Source: Curvibacter lanceolatus ATCC 14669 (GTDB lineage: Bacteria; Pseudomonadota; Gammaproteobacteria; Burkholderiales; Burkholderiaceae_C). Taken from it: a stretch of 50,399 nucleotides of DNA. The position numbers and the translations under genes were made by a program. The notes beneath the pieces are model-generated. The model made no database searches and was not told the DNA's origin. It saw nothing but the letters and a program-made list of their open reading frames with translations. Below, piece by piece: positions 43,001 to 50,399 of this stretch. Every line of letters starts with the position of its first letter. Position 1 is the first letter of the stretch. The stretch is from assembly GCF_000381265.1 (NCBI RefSeq), contig NZ_KB906285.1:1-50399 (forward strand). The letters run 5' to 3'.

Positions 43001-43783
43001 TCAATACCGGTAGGTCAGTGCCAGCAGCGCCGTGTCCCGGTGGCCATGCCCTGCAAGCGGGCTGTTGCTCAGGTTGCGGTCCACGAACACGCGGCGCAGG
43101 TACAGGTTCAGCACCCAGGGACCGCTCACGGGCAACTCGATCAGGCCACCCACATAGGGGTTCAGGGCCGCACCGGGCTGGTAGGCGCGGCCCGCCGCAG
43201 CCGCGTCGGCCGCGGTGGTGCCCAGGTAGTAGCGGGCATAGGCTGCCGACTGCCGCTCCAGGCCCAGCTCGGGGTACAGCGTGAGGCGGCCGAGTGGCAG
43301 CTCGGCCAGGTAGCGCGCCTGCAGCAGCGTGCCGCCCGAGGCGCCGAAGTCGTGCAGCACATTCAGGCCGAAGGCGCCCACCGGCGTGATTTGCAGCGTG
43401 CCCAGCCCCAGCGGCACCGGGTCTTTGCGCAGCGACCAGCCGCCGCCCTGGTAGCCATCGCTGCGCACCTGGCCCAGCAACTCCAGGTGGCCTGCGCCCA
43501 GCGGCAGGGTCTTGACGCCAAAGGTATCGATGCGGCCAAACAGCCGGCCCTTTTCGAAGTTCAGGTAGGGCACGACGCTGGTCTGGGCCTGCACGCCCTG
43601 GATGCCGCTGGCGGTGTGCAGCACGCCCAGGCCGACATCGCCGCTGAAGGCCTCGGGGTGGGCCACTGCGGCAGGCTCTTCAGAGCAGGCCACACCCGGC
43701 AAGAGGCCCGCCAAGCCGAGCGTCAGCGCGATTTTCAGGGCTTTGAGGGTGTGAGAGGCGTTTGCGGGTGGGCAGGCAGGCAT
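43001..43783 (-). CDS. MipA/OmpV-family outer membrane protein
   Basis: 260 residues from ATG 43783; the longer frame upstream gives only low-complexity sequence. Signal peptide about 1-33, with a Cys near the end of the signal ('GLLPGVACSEEP') that could be a lipobox-like site. Then a beta-rich barrel of the MipA type: 'VVPYLNFEKGRLFGRIDTFGVK', 'LPLGRLTLYPELGLERQSAAYARYYLG' and the C-terminal 'TALLALTYRY' with terminal aromatic. Last gene behind the Bug receptor and hpa genes on the same strand; may aid uptake of the substrate. Confidence 0.72.
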   Translation of the reverse strand: MPACPPANASHTLKALKIALTLGLAGLLPGVACSEEPAAVAHPEAFSGDVGLGVLHTASGIQGVQAQTSVVPYLNFEKGRLFGRIDTFGVKTLPLGAGHLELLGQVRSDGYQGGGWSLRKDPVPLGLGTLQITPVGAFGLNVLHDFGASGGTLLQARYLAELPLGRLTLYPELGLERQSAAYARYYLGTTAADAAAAGRAYQPGAALNPYVGGLIELPVSGPWVLNLYLRRVFVDRNLSNSPLAGHGHRDTALLALTYRY

Positions 43784-43881
43784 GGACAGGTGGCGAGGCC
43801 GCGTCGTGGGCCGCTTGTTTTGTGAAGCGGGCAGTGTAACCAGCAGCTGGATCAGGAGGCCGGCTCGCCACGGCCCCGGGC

Positions 43882-44868
43882 TCAATCCAGCGTGATGCCC
43901 AGCGCCTTGATCAGCGGCTGCCACTTCTTGCGCTCGCTGTCGATCAGGCGGTTCATGTCGGCGGCGTCGGCCGGGCGGGCTTCCCAGCCGGCGTCGAACA
44001 GCTTCTGGCGCACGCCGGCATCGGCCATGGCTTTTTGCAGCTCGGTGCCCAGGCGCGCGCCGATCTCTTTGGGCGTGGCCGAGGGCAGCACCAGGCCTTG
44101 CCAGGTGTAGGCCTCGACCGCGGGGTGGCCCAGCTCACGCGCGGTGATCAGCTGCGGCAGCTGGGGGATGCGCTCGCCCGACAGGGCCAGCAGGGGCACC
44201 ACCTTGCCCGCCTTGACGGCGCTGATGCCACTGGGCAGGTCCAGCATCATCAGCGGCACCTGGTTGCCCATGACATCCTGCAGGGCCGGGGCGCCGCCCT
44301 TGTAGGGCACGTGCAGCATCTTCACGCCGAACTCGCGCTGGAACAGCTCCAGCGCCAGGTGGTGCGGGCTGCCCGGGCCGGCGGTGGCAATGCTGAGTTC
44401 GCCGGGGCTGCGCTGCAGCGCGGCCAGCAAGGCCTTGGCGTCGGCCAGGCCGGCCTGCGGCGAGGCCACGATCAACAAGGGCGAGCGGCCCATCATGCCC
44501 ACGGTGCCGAAGTCTTTGTCGGCCGAGTAGGGCAGCTTTTTGTAGAGCACGGGGTTGTACACCAGCACGCCGTTGTCGGCCGACAGCATGGTGTAGCCGT
44601 CCGCTGGCGAGTGGGCCACGTTGTCGGCCGCGATGGAGGCGCCGGCCCCGGGGCGGTTGTCCACCAGGATGGGCTGGCCCAGCTGGCGCGACAACTGGGC
44701 GCCCACGGTGCGGGCCAGAAAATCGGTGCCCCCGCCGGCGGGGTAGCCCACCACCCAGCGGATCGGCTTGCTGGGGTAGCTGCTGGGCTGGGCCTGGGCT
44801 GCGCCCAGGGCCAGCAGGCTGGCGCCGGCCAGCGCGAGGGTGGTGAAAAGTCTCCGGCTTGTTGTCAT
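43882..44868 (-). CDS. Bug-family tripartite tricarboxylate transporter receptor
   Basis: 328 residues from ATG 44868 (MTTSRRLFTTLAL). Signal peptide ends AAQAQ. Bug signature segments 'YPSKPIRWVVGYPAGGGTDFLAR', 'LGQPILVDNRPGAGASIAADNVA', 'ADGYTMLSADNG' are present. It follows the gabD-like gene by 67 bases, inside the 4-hydroxyphenylacetate/homoprotocatechuate unit, so an aromatic acid is the probable ligand. The membrane subunits are not nearby. Confidence 0.92.
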   Translation of the reverse strand: MTTSRRLFTTLALAGASLLALGAAQAQPSSYPSKPIRWVVGYPAGGGTDFLARTVGAQLSRQLGQPILVDNRPGAGASIAADNVAHSPADGYTMLSADNGVLVYNPVLYKKLPYSADKDFGTVGMMGRSPLLIVASPQAGLADAKALLAALQRSPGELSIATAGPGSPHHLALELFQREFGVKMLHVPYKGGAPALQDVMGNQVPLMMLDLPSGISAVKAGKVVPLLALSGERIPQLPQLITARELGHPAVEAYTWQGLVLPSATPKEIGARLGTELQKAMADAGVRQKLFDAGWEARPADAADMNRLIDSERKKWQPLIKALGITLD

Positions 44869-44935
44869 GGTGTCTCTCTTGTATTGAAGGGTGGTTGGAA
44901 GCAGAAAAATCAGAAAGCGGCACGAGCCGCCGGCC

Positions 44936-46384
44936 TCAGGCCAGGCACTGGTACTTGGTGTGCAGGTACTCCTCCAGGCCCTGGCGCGCGCCTTCTCGGC
45001 CATAGCCCGACTGTTTGACGCCGCCAAAGGGCGCCACGGCGGTGGAGATCAGGCCCGAGTTGATGCCCACCATGCCGTACTGCAGGGCGGCGCCCACACG
45101 CCAGGTGCGGGCCGAGTCGCGGGTGTAGAAATAGGCGGCCAGGCCGAACTCGGTGTCGTTGGCCATCTGCAGGGCTTCGGCCTCGGTGTGGAAGCGGAAC
45201 AGCGGCGCCACCGGGCCAAAGATCTCCTCTTGCGCCAGGCGCATGGCCGGGCTCACCCCGGTCAGGATGGTGGGCTCGTAGAAGGTGCGGCCCAGCGCAT
45301 GGCGCCGGCCCCCGGTCAGCACCTGGGCGCCCCCGGCCACCGCATCGGCCACCAGCTCTTCGACCTTGGCCAGGGCGGGCTCGTCGATCAGCGGGCCTTG
45401 GCCCACGTCGGCATCCAGCCCGTTGCCTACCTTGAGTGCGCGCACGGCGGCGGCCAGCTTGGCGGCAAAGGCGTCGTACACGCTGTCGTGCACCAGAAAG
45501 CGGTTGGCGCACACACAGGTCTGCCCGGTGTTGCGGTACTTGGAGGCCAGGGCCCCGATCACCGCCTGGTCCAGGTCGGCGTCTTCGAACACGATGAAGG
45601 GCGCGTTGCCGCCCAGCTCCAGCGACAGCTTCTTGAGCGTGGGCGCGCACTGGGCGGCCAGCAGCCGGCCCACCTCGGTCGAGCCGGTGAAGGTCAGCTT
45701 GCGCACCAGCGGGCTGGCGGTCAGCTCGGCCCCGATGGGGCGGGCGCCGCCCGTGAGTACGTTGAACACCCCGGCCGGCACCCCGGCGCGCTGGGCCAGC
45801 TCGGCCATGGCCAGGGCGCTTAGCGGGGTCTGGGTGGCGGGCTTGACGATGATGCTGCAACCCGCGGCCAGGGCCGGGGCCACCTTGCGCGTGATCATGG
45901 CAGCCGGGAAGTTCCAGGGCGTGATGGCGGCGCACACGCCCACGGGCTCACGCGTGACCAACAGGCGCTTGTCGGGCCAGGGCGAGGGGATGATCTCGCC
46001 GTACACGCGCCGCGCCTCTTCGGCATACCACTCGATGTACGAGGCCGCGTAGCCGATCTCGCCGCGCGCCTCGCTCAGGGGCTTGCCTTGCTCGCTGGTC
46101 ATCAGCAGGGCCAGGTCGTCCTGGTGCTGCAGCATCAGCTCGAACCAGCGGCGCAGGATGCGGGCGCGGTCTTCGGCCGTGCGCTCTTTCCAGAGCAGGT
46201 AGGCGGCCTGGGCCGATTCGATGGCCTCGCGGGTCTGGTCGGCACCCACGTCGGGGATGTGGGCGATCAGCTCGCCTGTGGCCGGGTTGTGCACGGGCAG
46301 CGTGGCACCGTTGCGGGCGGCCACCCAGTGGCCGTTGATGAGGTTGGCCTGCTTCAGCAGGCTGGGGTCTTGCAGGGTCAGCAT
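44936..46384 (-). CDS. Succinate-semialdehyde dehydrogenase (GabD-like)
   Basis: 482 residues, start ATG 46384. 'LINGHWVAARNGATLPVHNPATGE', 'ITPWNFPAAMITRKVAPALAAGC', 'FTGSTEVGRLL', catalytic Glu in 'LSLELGGNAPFIVFEDADLD', catalytic Cys in 'NTGQTCVCANR', and 'EEIFGPVAPLFRF' mark the GabD class. Oxidises succinic semialdehyde to succinate. It stands 12 bases behind hpaI, whose product is succinic semialdehyde, so the pathway end is encoded in place. Confidence 0.92.
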   Translation of the reverse strand: MLTLQDPSLLKQANLINGHWVAARNGATLPVHNPATGELIAHIPDVGADQTREAIESAQAAYLLWKERTAEDRARILRRWFELMLQHQDDLALLMTSEQGKPLSEARGEIGYAASYIEWYAEEARRVYGEIIPSPWPDKRLLVTREPVGVCAAITPWNFPAAMITRKVAPALAAGCSIIVKPATQTPLSALAMAELAQRAGVPAGVFNVLTGGARPIGAELTASPLVRKLTFTGSTEVGRLLAAQCAPTLKKLSLELGGNAPFIVFEDADLDQAVIGALASKYRNTGQTCVCANRFLVHDSVYDAFAAKLAAAVRALKVGNGLDADVGQGPLIDEPALAKVEELVADAVAGGAQVLTGGRRHALGRTFYEPTILTGVSPAMRLAQEEIFGPVAPLFRFHTEAEALQMANDTEFGLAAYFYTRDSARTWRVGAALQYGMVGINSGLISTAVAPFGGVKQSGYGREGARQGLEEYLHTKYQCLA

Positions 46385-46395
46385 GGTGGGTTGGT

Positions 46396-47214
46396 TCAGT
46401 AGGGGCTGCTGCCGGTGGGGGCTGCGGTTGGGGCCGGCTCGGTGGCGGGCTTGTAGCTGCGGGCCAGGGCGCTGGCGGCACCCACCAGCAAGGTGGTGTC
46501 CACGCCCACGGCCACAAACTGCGCGCCGGCGGCCAGGTAGTGGCGGGCCTGCACCGGGTCGGCCATCAAAATGCCGGCGGCCTTGCCGGCAGCGCGCACG
46601 GTGGCAATGCCCTCGGTGATGGCCTGTTGCACGGCGGGGTGGTTGGCCTGGCCGCGGTAGCCCATCGAGGCCGACAGGTCGGCCGGGCCGAAGAACACGC
46701 CGTCCACCCCGTCCACCTGGGCGATCTCGGCCAGGTGGCTCAGGGCTTCGGTGGTTTCGGCCTGCACCAGAAGACACATCTCGTCGTCGGCCAGGTGCAC
46801 GTATTGGGGCACCTGGTTCCAGCGCGAGGCGCGGGCCAGGGCGGCGCCCATGCCGCGCACCCCGGCCGGGGCGTAGCGCATGGCGCGCACCATCTGGCGT
46901 GCCTGCTCGGCGTTGTCGATCATGGGCACCAGCAGGGTCTGGGCACCCACATCGAGGTACTGCTTGACCAGGGCAGTGCGGCCTTCCACCGGGCGCACCA
47001 CCGGGTGCACGGGGTAGGGCGCCACGGCGCGCAGCTGCGACAGCACGGTGCGCACATCGTTGGGGCCGTGCTCGGCATCGAGCAGCAGCCAATCAAAGCC
47101 GCAGCCGGCCAGGGCCTCGGCCACGTTGTCGTCGGCCAGGCCGACCCACAGGCCGATCTGGGTCTGGCCCTGTTGCAGGGCACGCTTGAACAGGTTGGGG
47201 CTCAGGGCTTGCAT
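46396..47214 (-). CDS. hpaI: 4-hydroxy-2-oxoheptanedioate aldolase (HpaI)
   Basis: 272 residues from ATG 47214. HpcH/HpaI class II aldolase: '[34 protein letters not shown]' (catalytic His in DAEHG; pieces quoted), '[28 protein letters not shown]', '[11 protein letters not shown]', and metal site '[11 protein letters not shown]' with '[16 protein letters not shown]'. Splits 4-hydroxy-2-oxoheptane-1,7-dioate to pyruvate and succinic semialdehyde. C-terminal ~15 residues are Pro/Ala/Thr-rich. Spacing to hpaH is 8 bases. Confidence 0.92.
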   Translation of the reverse strand: MQALSPNLFKRALQQGQTQIGLWVGLADDNVAEALAGCGFDWLLLDAEHGPNDVRTVLSQLRAVAPYPVHPVVRPVEGRTALVKQYLDVGAQTLLVPMIDNAEQARQMVRAMRYAPAGVRGMGAALARASRWNQVPQYVHLADDEMCLLVQAETTEALSHLAEIAQVDGVDGVFFGPADLSASMGYRGQANHPAVQQAITEGIATVRAAGKAAGILMADPVQARHYLAAGAQFVAVGVDTTLLVGAASALARSYKPATEPAPTAAPTGSSPY

Positions 47215-47222
47215 CGGTGGCC

Positions 47223-48026
47223 TCACACAAAGCGGAAGGACACCGAGCCCAGCGGCCCGTAGTCGGCATGAAACGCGTCGCCGGCCTTGGCCGGTGTGGG
47301 CCGGGTGAACGAGCCCGCCAGCACCACATCGCCCGCATTGAGCTGCTCGCCATGCGGGGCGATCTTGTTGGCCAGCCAGGCCACGCCGGTGGCGGGGTGG
47401 TTCAGCACGGCGGCGGCCAGGCCGGTTTCTTCGATCACGCCGTTCTTGTGCAACAGGGCGCCCACCCAGCGCAGGTCCACATCCAGCGGTTTGACCGGGC
47501 GGCCACCCAGCACCACGCCCGCGTTGGCGGCAAAGTCGGAGATGGTGTCGAACACCTTGCGCGGGGCCCGGGTGTCGCGGTCGAACTGCTCGATGCGGGC
47601 ATCGATGATCTCGATGGCGGGCACCACGTAGTCGGTGGCCGACAGCACCTCGAACAGGGTCACCTCGGGGCCTTTCAGGGGCTTGCCGAGGATGAAGGCC
47701 AGCTCCACCTCCACCCGCGGCGCAATGAAGCGCGCGGCCGGGATGTCGGTGCCGTTGTCAAAAAACATGTCGTCCATCAAGGGCGCGTAGTCGGGCTCGG
47801 TGATCTGGCTGGCCATCTGCATGGCGCGCGAGGTCAGGCCGATCTTGCGGCCCTTGATGCGGCGGCCATCGGCCTGTTCGAGCTTGACCCACTCGCGCTG
47901 GATGGCATAGCCGTCGGCGATGGTCATCCCGGGGTGGCGGGCCGAGAAGTGGCGCAGCGGGGTGCGCGCCTTGCGGGCGTGGTAGAGCTCCTGGGCCAGG
48001 GCTTCCAGGGTGGTTGGGGGCAGCAT
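47223..48026 (-). CDS. hpaH: 2-oxo-hept-4-ene-1,7-dioate hydratase (HpaH)
   Basis: 267 residues, start ATG 48026. MhpD/HpaH hydratase: '[36 protein letters not shown]' (read in pieces), metal ligands in '[16 protein letters not shown]', '[20 protein letters not shown]' and '[16 protein letters not shown]'. Adds water to 2-oxo-hept-4-ene-1,7-dioate before aldol cleavage by HpaI. Complete. Lies 44 bases behind hpaD. Confidence 0.93.
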   Translation of the reverse strand: MLPPTTLEALAQELYHARKARTPLRHFSARHPGMTIADGYAIQREWVKLEQADGRRIKGRKIGLTSRAMQMASQITEPDYAPLMDDMFFDNGTDIPAARFIAPRVEVELAFILGKPLKGPEVTLFEVLSATDYVVPAIEIIDARIEQFDRDTRAPRKVFDTISDFAANAGVVLGGRPVKPLDVDLRWVGALLHKNGVIEETGLAAAVLNHPATGVAWLANKIAPHGEQLNAGDVVLAGSFTRPTPAKAGDAFHADYGPLGSVSFRFV

Positions 48027-48070
48027 GGTGGGTGGGGTCCTGTGCTCTTGTTGTGATGGCGTGGCCGTGT

Positions 48071-48934
48071 TCAGGCCGCGAGGGGCTGAACCGGAAAGAT
48101 GGCGTTGATCTGGCCCGTGCCCGAACTCGGGAAGAACGGGGTCACCACCTCGACACCGGCGCTGTAGGCGTCCCAGCCCAGGGCGCCCAGCAGCATGGCG
48201 GTGTCGTGCATGAAGCCCTCGCCGTGGCCCTTGTCTGCGTACTCGGGCAGCAGGGCGCAGAAGGTCTTCCAGTCGCCCTTCTTCCACATCTCGACCACGT
48301 GGTGGTCGAACTCTTCGAGGTAGGGGCTCCACATCTTGTGCATGAATTCTTCGGCCACCCCGTTCTGGGCAAAGCGGTGGCTCAGCGAGCCGCTGGCAAA
48401 AAAGGCCACCTTGCCGTCGTAGTCGCGCTCCACGGCCTCGCGCAGGGCGCGGCCCAGGCGGGCGCTGTCGGCCAGGTTGTGCACCGTGCACAGCGCCGAC
48501 ACCGACACCACCTTGAAGTGGCGGTCGGGGTTCATGTAGCGCATCGGCACCAGGGTGCCGTACTCCAGGTTCAGCGTGGTGTCGGGGTGGGCACGGGTGG
48601 GCACGCCGGCTGCCGTGGCGGCGCGGGCCAGCAGATCACCCAGGGCCGGGTTGCCGTCGTACTCATACGGCATGTTCTTGATGAAGTGCGGCAGCTCGTT
48701 GCTGGTGTAGATGCCCTTGAAGTGCGCCGCGTTGTTGATGTGGTAGCCCGAGTTGACCAACCAGTGGGTGTCGAACACCACGATGGTGTCCACGCCCAGC
48801 GCGCGGCAGCGGCGGCCGATTTCGTGGTGGCCATCGATGGCGGCCTGGCGGCAGCCCTTGTGCGGGCCGTCCAGCTCGCTGAGGTACATCGAGGGGACGT
48901 GGGTGATCTTGGCGGCAAGCGCGAGTTGGCCCAT
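48071..48934 (-). CDS. hpaD: 3,4-dihydroxyphenylacetate 2,3-dioxygenase (HpaD, LigB type)
   Basis: 287 residues, start ATG 48934 with strong AAAGGAG. Class III extradiol dioxygenase: '[14 protein letters not shown]' with the first iron His, '[16 protein letters not shown]', '[17 protein letters not shown]', '[11 protein letters not shown]'. Opens the homoprotocatechuate ring to 5-carboxymethyl-2-hydroxymuconate semialdehyde. Between hpaE and hpaH, in the usual catabolic order. Confidence 0.94.
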   Translation of the reverse strand: MGQLALAAKITHVPSMYLSELDGPHKGCRQAAIDGHHEIGRRCRALGVDTIVVFDTHWLVNSGYHINNAAHFKGIYTSNELPHFIKNMPYEYDGNPALGDLLARAATAAGVPTRAHPDTTLNLEYGTLVPMRYMNPDRHFKVVSVSALCTVHNLADSARLGRALREAVERDYDGKVAFFASGSLSHRFAQNGVAEEFMHKMWSPYLEEFDHHVVEMWKKGDWKTFCALLPEYADKGHGEGFMHDTAMLLGALGWDAYSAGVEVVTPFFPSSGTGQINAIFPVQPLAA

Positions 48935-48990
48935 GGTTGACTCCTTTGGTTGTGTCTTGTGTCGGGGGCGATGGATGGGTGAGCGCGGGC

Positions 48991-50399
48991 TCAAACTCCC
49001 CAATGGGGGATGTGGTGGTTGCCCAGCGAGACGGCCACGTTCTTCGGTTCGCAGAAGACTTCGTAGCTCCAGGTGCCGCCCTCGCGCCCGGTGCCGCTGG
49101 CCTTGGTGCCGCCAAAGGGCTGGCGCAGGTCGCGCACGTTCTGGCTGTTCACAAAGCACATGCCGGCCTCGATGGCGGCGGCCATGCGGTGGGCGCGGCC
49201 CAGGTTCTCGGTCCACACGTAGCTGGAGAGGCCGTACTGCGTGTCGTTGGCGATGCGGATGGCGTCGGCCTCGTCCTCGAAGGGGATCAGGCAGGCCACG
49301 GGGCCGAAGATCTCGTCCTGGGCGATCTTCATGCGGTTGTCCACGTCGGCGAACACGGTGGGCCACACGTAGTTGCCGCGCTGCACGCGCTCGGGCAGCG
49401 CGGCCGCGTAGGCGGGACGGTCCAGGCCGCCGCACAGCAGCGTGGCGCCTTCCTTGGGGCCCAGCTCGATGTAGCTGCGCACCTTGGCCAGGTGGGCCTG
49501 GCTGATCATGGGGCCCACGATGGTTTTTTCGTCCAGCGGGTCGCCCACGGTGATGCGGCGGGCGCGCTCGGCGAACTTGGCGGCAAAGTCGGCGTAGATG
49601 GCCTTTTGCACCAGGATGCGGCTGCCGGCGGTGCAGCGCTCGCCGTTGTTGCTGAAGATCATGAACACGGCGGCGTCGAGGGCGCGATCCAGGTCGGCGT
49701 CGGCAAAGATCACGAAGGGGCTCTTGCCGCCCAGCTCCATGCTGAACTTTTTGAGGCCCGCGCTTTGCACGATGCGGTTGCCAGTGGCGGTGGAGCCGGT
49801 GAAGCTGATGGCGCGCACATCGGGGTGGCTGCACAGGGGCTCGCCGGCCTGCTTGCCGTAGCCGTGCACGATGTTGAGCACGCCGGCGGGGATGCCGGCC
49901 TCCAGGGCCAGCTCGCCCAGGCGGGCTGCGGACAGGGGCGAGAGCTCGCTCATCTTGAGCACGGCGGTGTTGCCGAAGGCCAGGCAGGGGGCCACCTTCC
50001 AGGTGGCGGTCATGAAGGGCACGTTCCAGGGGCTGATGAGGGCGCACACGCCCACGGGGTGGAACAGGGTGTAGTTGAGGTGGGTGGGGGTGGGGTAGGT
50101 GTGGCCGTCCACGCGGGTGCACATCTCGGCGAAGTAGCTGAAGTTGTCGGCCGCGCGGGGCACGAGCTGCTTGCCGGTTTGCGAGATGACCTGGCCGCAG
50201 TCGTTGGTCTCGGTCTGGGCGATCTCGGGCACGTGGCGGGCGATGAGCTCGCCGAGCTTGCGCATCAGCTTGGCGCGCTCGGTGGCGGGCAGGCCGGCCC
50301 ATTTCGGGAAGGCCGCTTTGGCGGCGGCCACGGCGGCGTGGACCTCGGCCTCACCGCCGCTGGCCACCTCGGCCAGCACCTCCTGGGTGGCGGGGTTGA
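48991..50399 (-). CDS. hpaE: 5-carboxymethyl-2-hydroxymuconate semialdehyde dehydrogenase (HpaE), 5' end cut by window
   Basis: About 469 residues visible; the frame continues past the window edge (N-P-A-T-Q-E-V before the first internal start), so the first ~20 residues are missing. Motifs: 'ISPWNVPFMTATWKVAPCLAFGN', 'FTGSTATGNRIVQ', catalytic Glu in 'FSMELGGKSPFVIFADADLD', Cys in 'NNGERCTAGSRI', 'QDEIFGPVACLIPFED'. Oxidises the ring-cleavage semialdehyde to the acid. First visible gene of the hpaE-D-H-I-gabD unit; hpaG/F (decarboxylase, isomerase) must lie outside. Confidence 0.93.
   Translation of the reverse strand, partial: NPATQEVLAEVASGGEAEVHAAVAAAKAAFPKWAGLPATERAKLMRKLGELIARHVPEIAQTETNDCGQVISQTGKQLVPRAADNFSYFAEMCTRVDGHTYPTPTHLNYTLFHPVGVCALISPWNVPFMTATWKVAPCLAFGNTAVLKMSELSPLSAARLGELALEAGIPAGVLNIVHGYGKQAGEPLCSHPDVRAISFTGSTATGNRIVQSAGLKKFSMELGGKSPFVIFADADLDRALDAAVFMIFSNNGERCTAGSRILVQKAIYADFAAKFAERARRITVGDPLDEKTIVGPMISQAHLAKVRSYIELGPKEGATLLCGGLDRPAYAAALPERVQRGNYVWPTVFADVDNRMKIAQDEIFGPVACLIPFEDEADAIRIANDTQYGLSSYVWTENLGRAHRMAAAIEAGMCFVNSQNVRDLRQPFGGTKASGTGREGGTWSYEVFCEPKNVAVSLGNHHIPHWGV

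Noticed and set aside
1-50399. tRNA genes, insertion sequences, prophage, replication origin
   Set aside because: Read through for the usual arms, transposase motifs and phage modules; none was seen on either strand.

Overview
The window looks like chromosomal DNA of a high-GC betaproteobacterium of the order Burkholderiales, probably Comamonadaceae-like. Grounds: the 5S rRNA sequence, two Bug-type tripartite tricarboxylate receptor proteins, a HiPIP, many FadR/LysR/AraC regulators beside catabolic operons, and an IPTL-CTERM surface protein. It starts at the 3' end of an rRNA operon (5S plus terminator). No tRNA, CRISPR array, phage or intact insertion sequence was recognised.

Layout. 1-300: 23S-5S spacer, 5S rRNA, terminator. 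711-8376: a sugar-acid locus: a FadR-family (ExuR/UxuR-like) repressor, divergent from a polar-amino-acid-type ABC transporter, an LgoD/RspB-like zinc dehydrogenase, a UxaB-like reductase and altronate dehydratase UxaA. Together they fit L-galactonate (or a related hexonate) -> tagaturonate -> altronate -> KDG. Four copies of an ExuR/UxuR-like operator lie between the divergent genes. 8547-12369: a two-subunit molybdenum hydroxylase (IorAB type) and an AraC regulator. 12666-14354: chemoreceptor. 14516-17577: saccharopine-dehydrogenase-like protein, FAD amino-acid oxidase and Lrp regulator. 17621-21664: LysR, MFS exporter, small unknown protein, TorF-like outer membrane protein.

21836-25700 encodes a very large regulator (SARP/BTAD + degenerate class III cyclase domain + AAA ATPase + TPR), split by one extra C in a C7 tract. 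25836-29035: LysR, TtuC/DmlA-type tartrate/D-malate dehydrogenase and a Bug receptor. 29124-31591: HiPIP, DUF1566 protein, DUF4405-like membrane protein and a FliD-like protein. 31645-36342 is a damaged acyl-CoA operon: a 5'-truncated AMP ligase, a frameshifted amidohydrolase, an intact thiolase, and an in-frame fusion of an enoyl-CoA hydratase to an N-terminally clipped carboxylesterase.

36682-39822 is a surface-protein island: a secreted Gly-X-Thr collagen-like protein, an IPTL-CTERM (exosortase H type) protein and a divergent family 2 glycosyltransferase. Its base composition looks lower in GC than the flanks. 40175-42901: GreA/B-C-like protein, SDR plus SnoaL-like gene, divergent LysR. 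43001-50399: MipA/OmpV protein, Bug receptor and the homoprotocatechuate meta-cleavage genes gabD-like, hpaI, hpaH, hpaD and hpaE (partial), which carry the ring-cleavage product to pyruvate and succinate.

The most interesting items are the SARP/cyclase-like regulator with its C7 frameshift, the hydratase-esterase fusion inside a decaying operon, the glycoprotein-like surface island, and the four-operator sugar-acid control region. All calls were made by reading the sequence; no database search was run.
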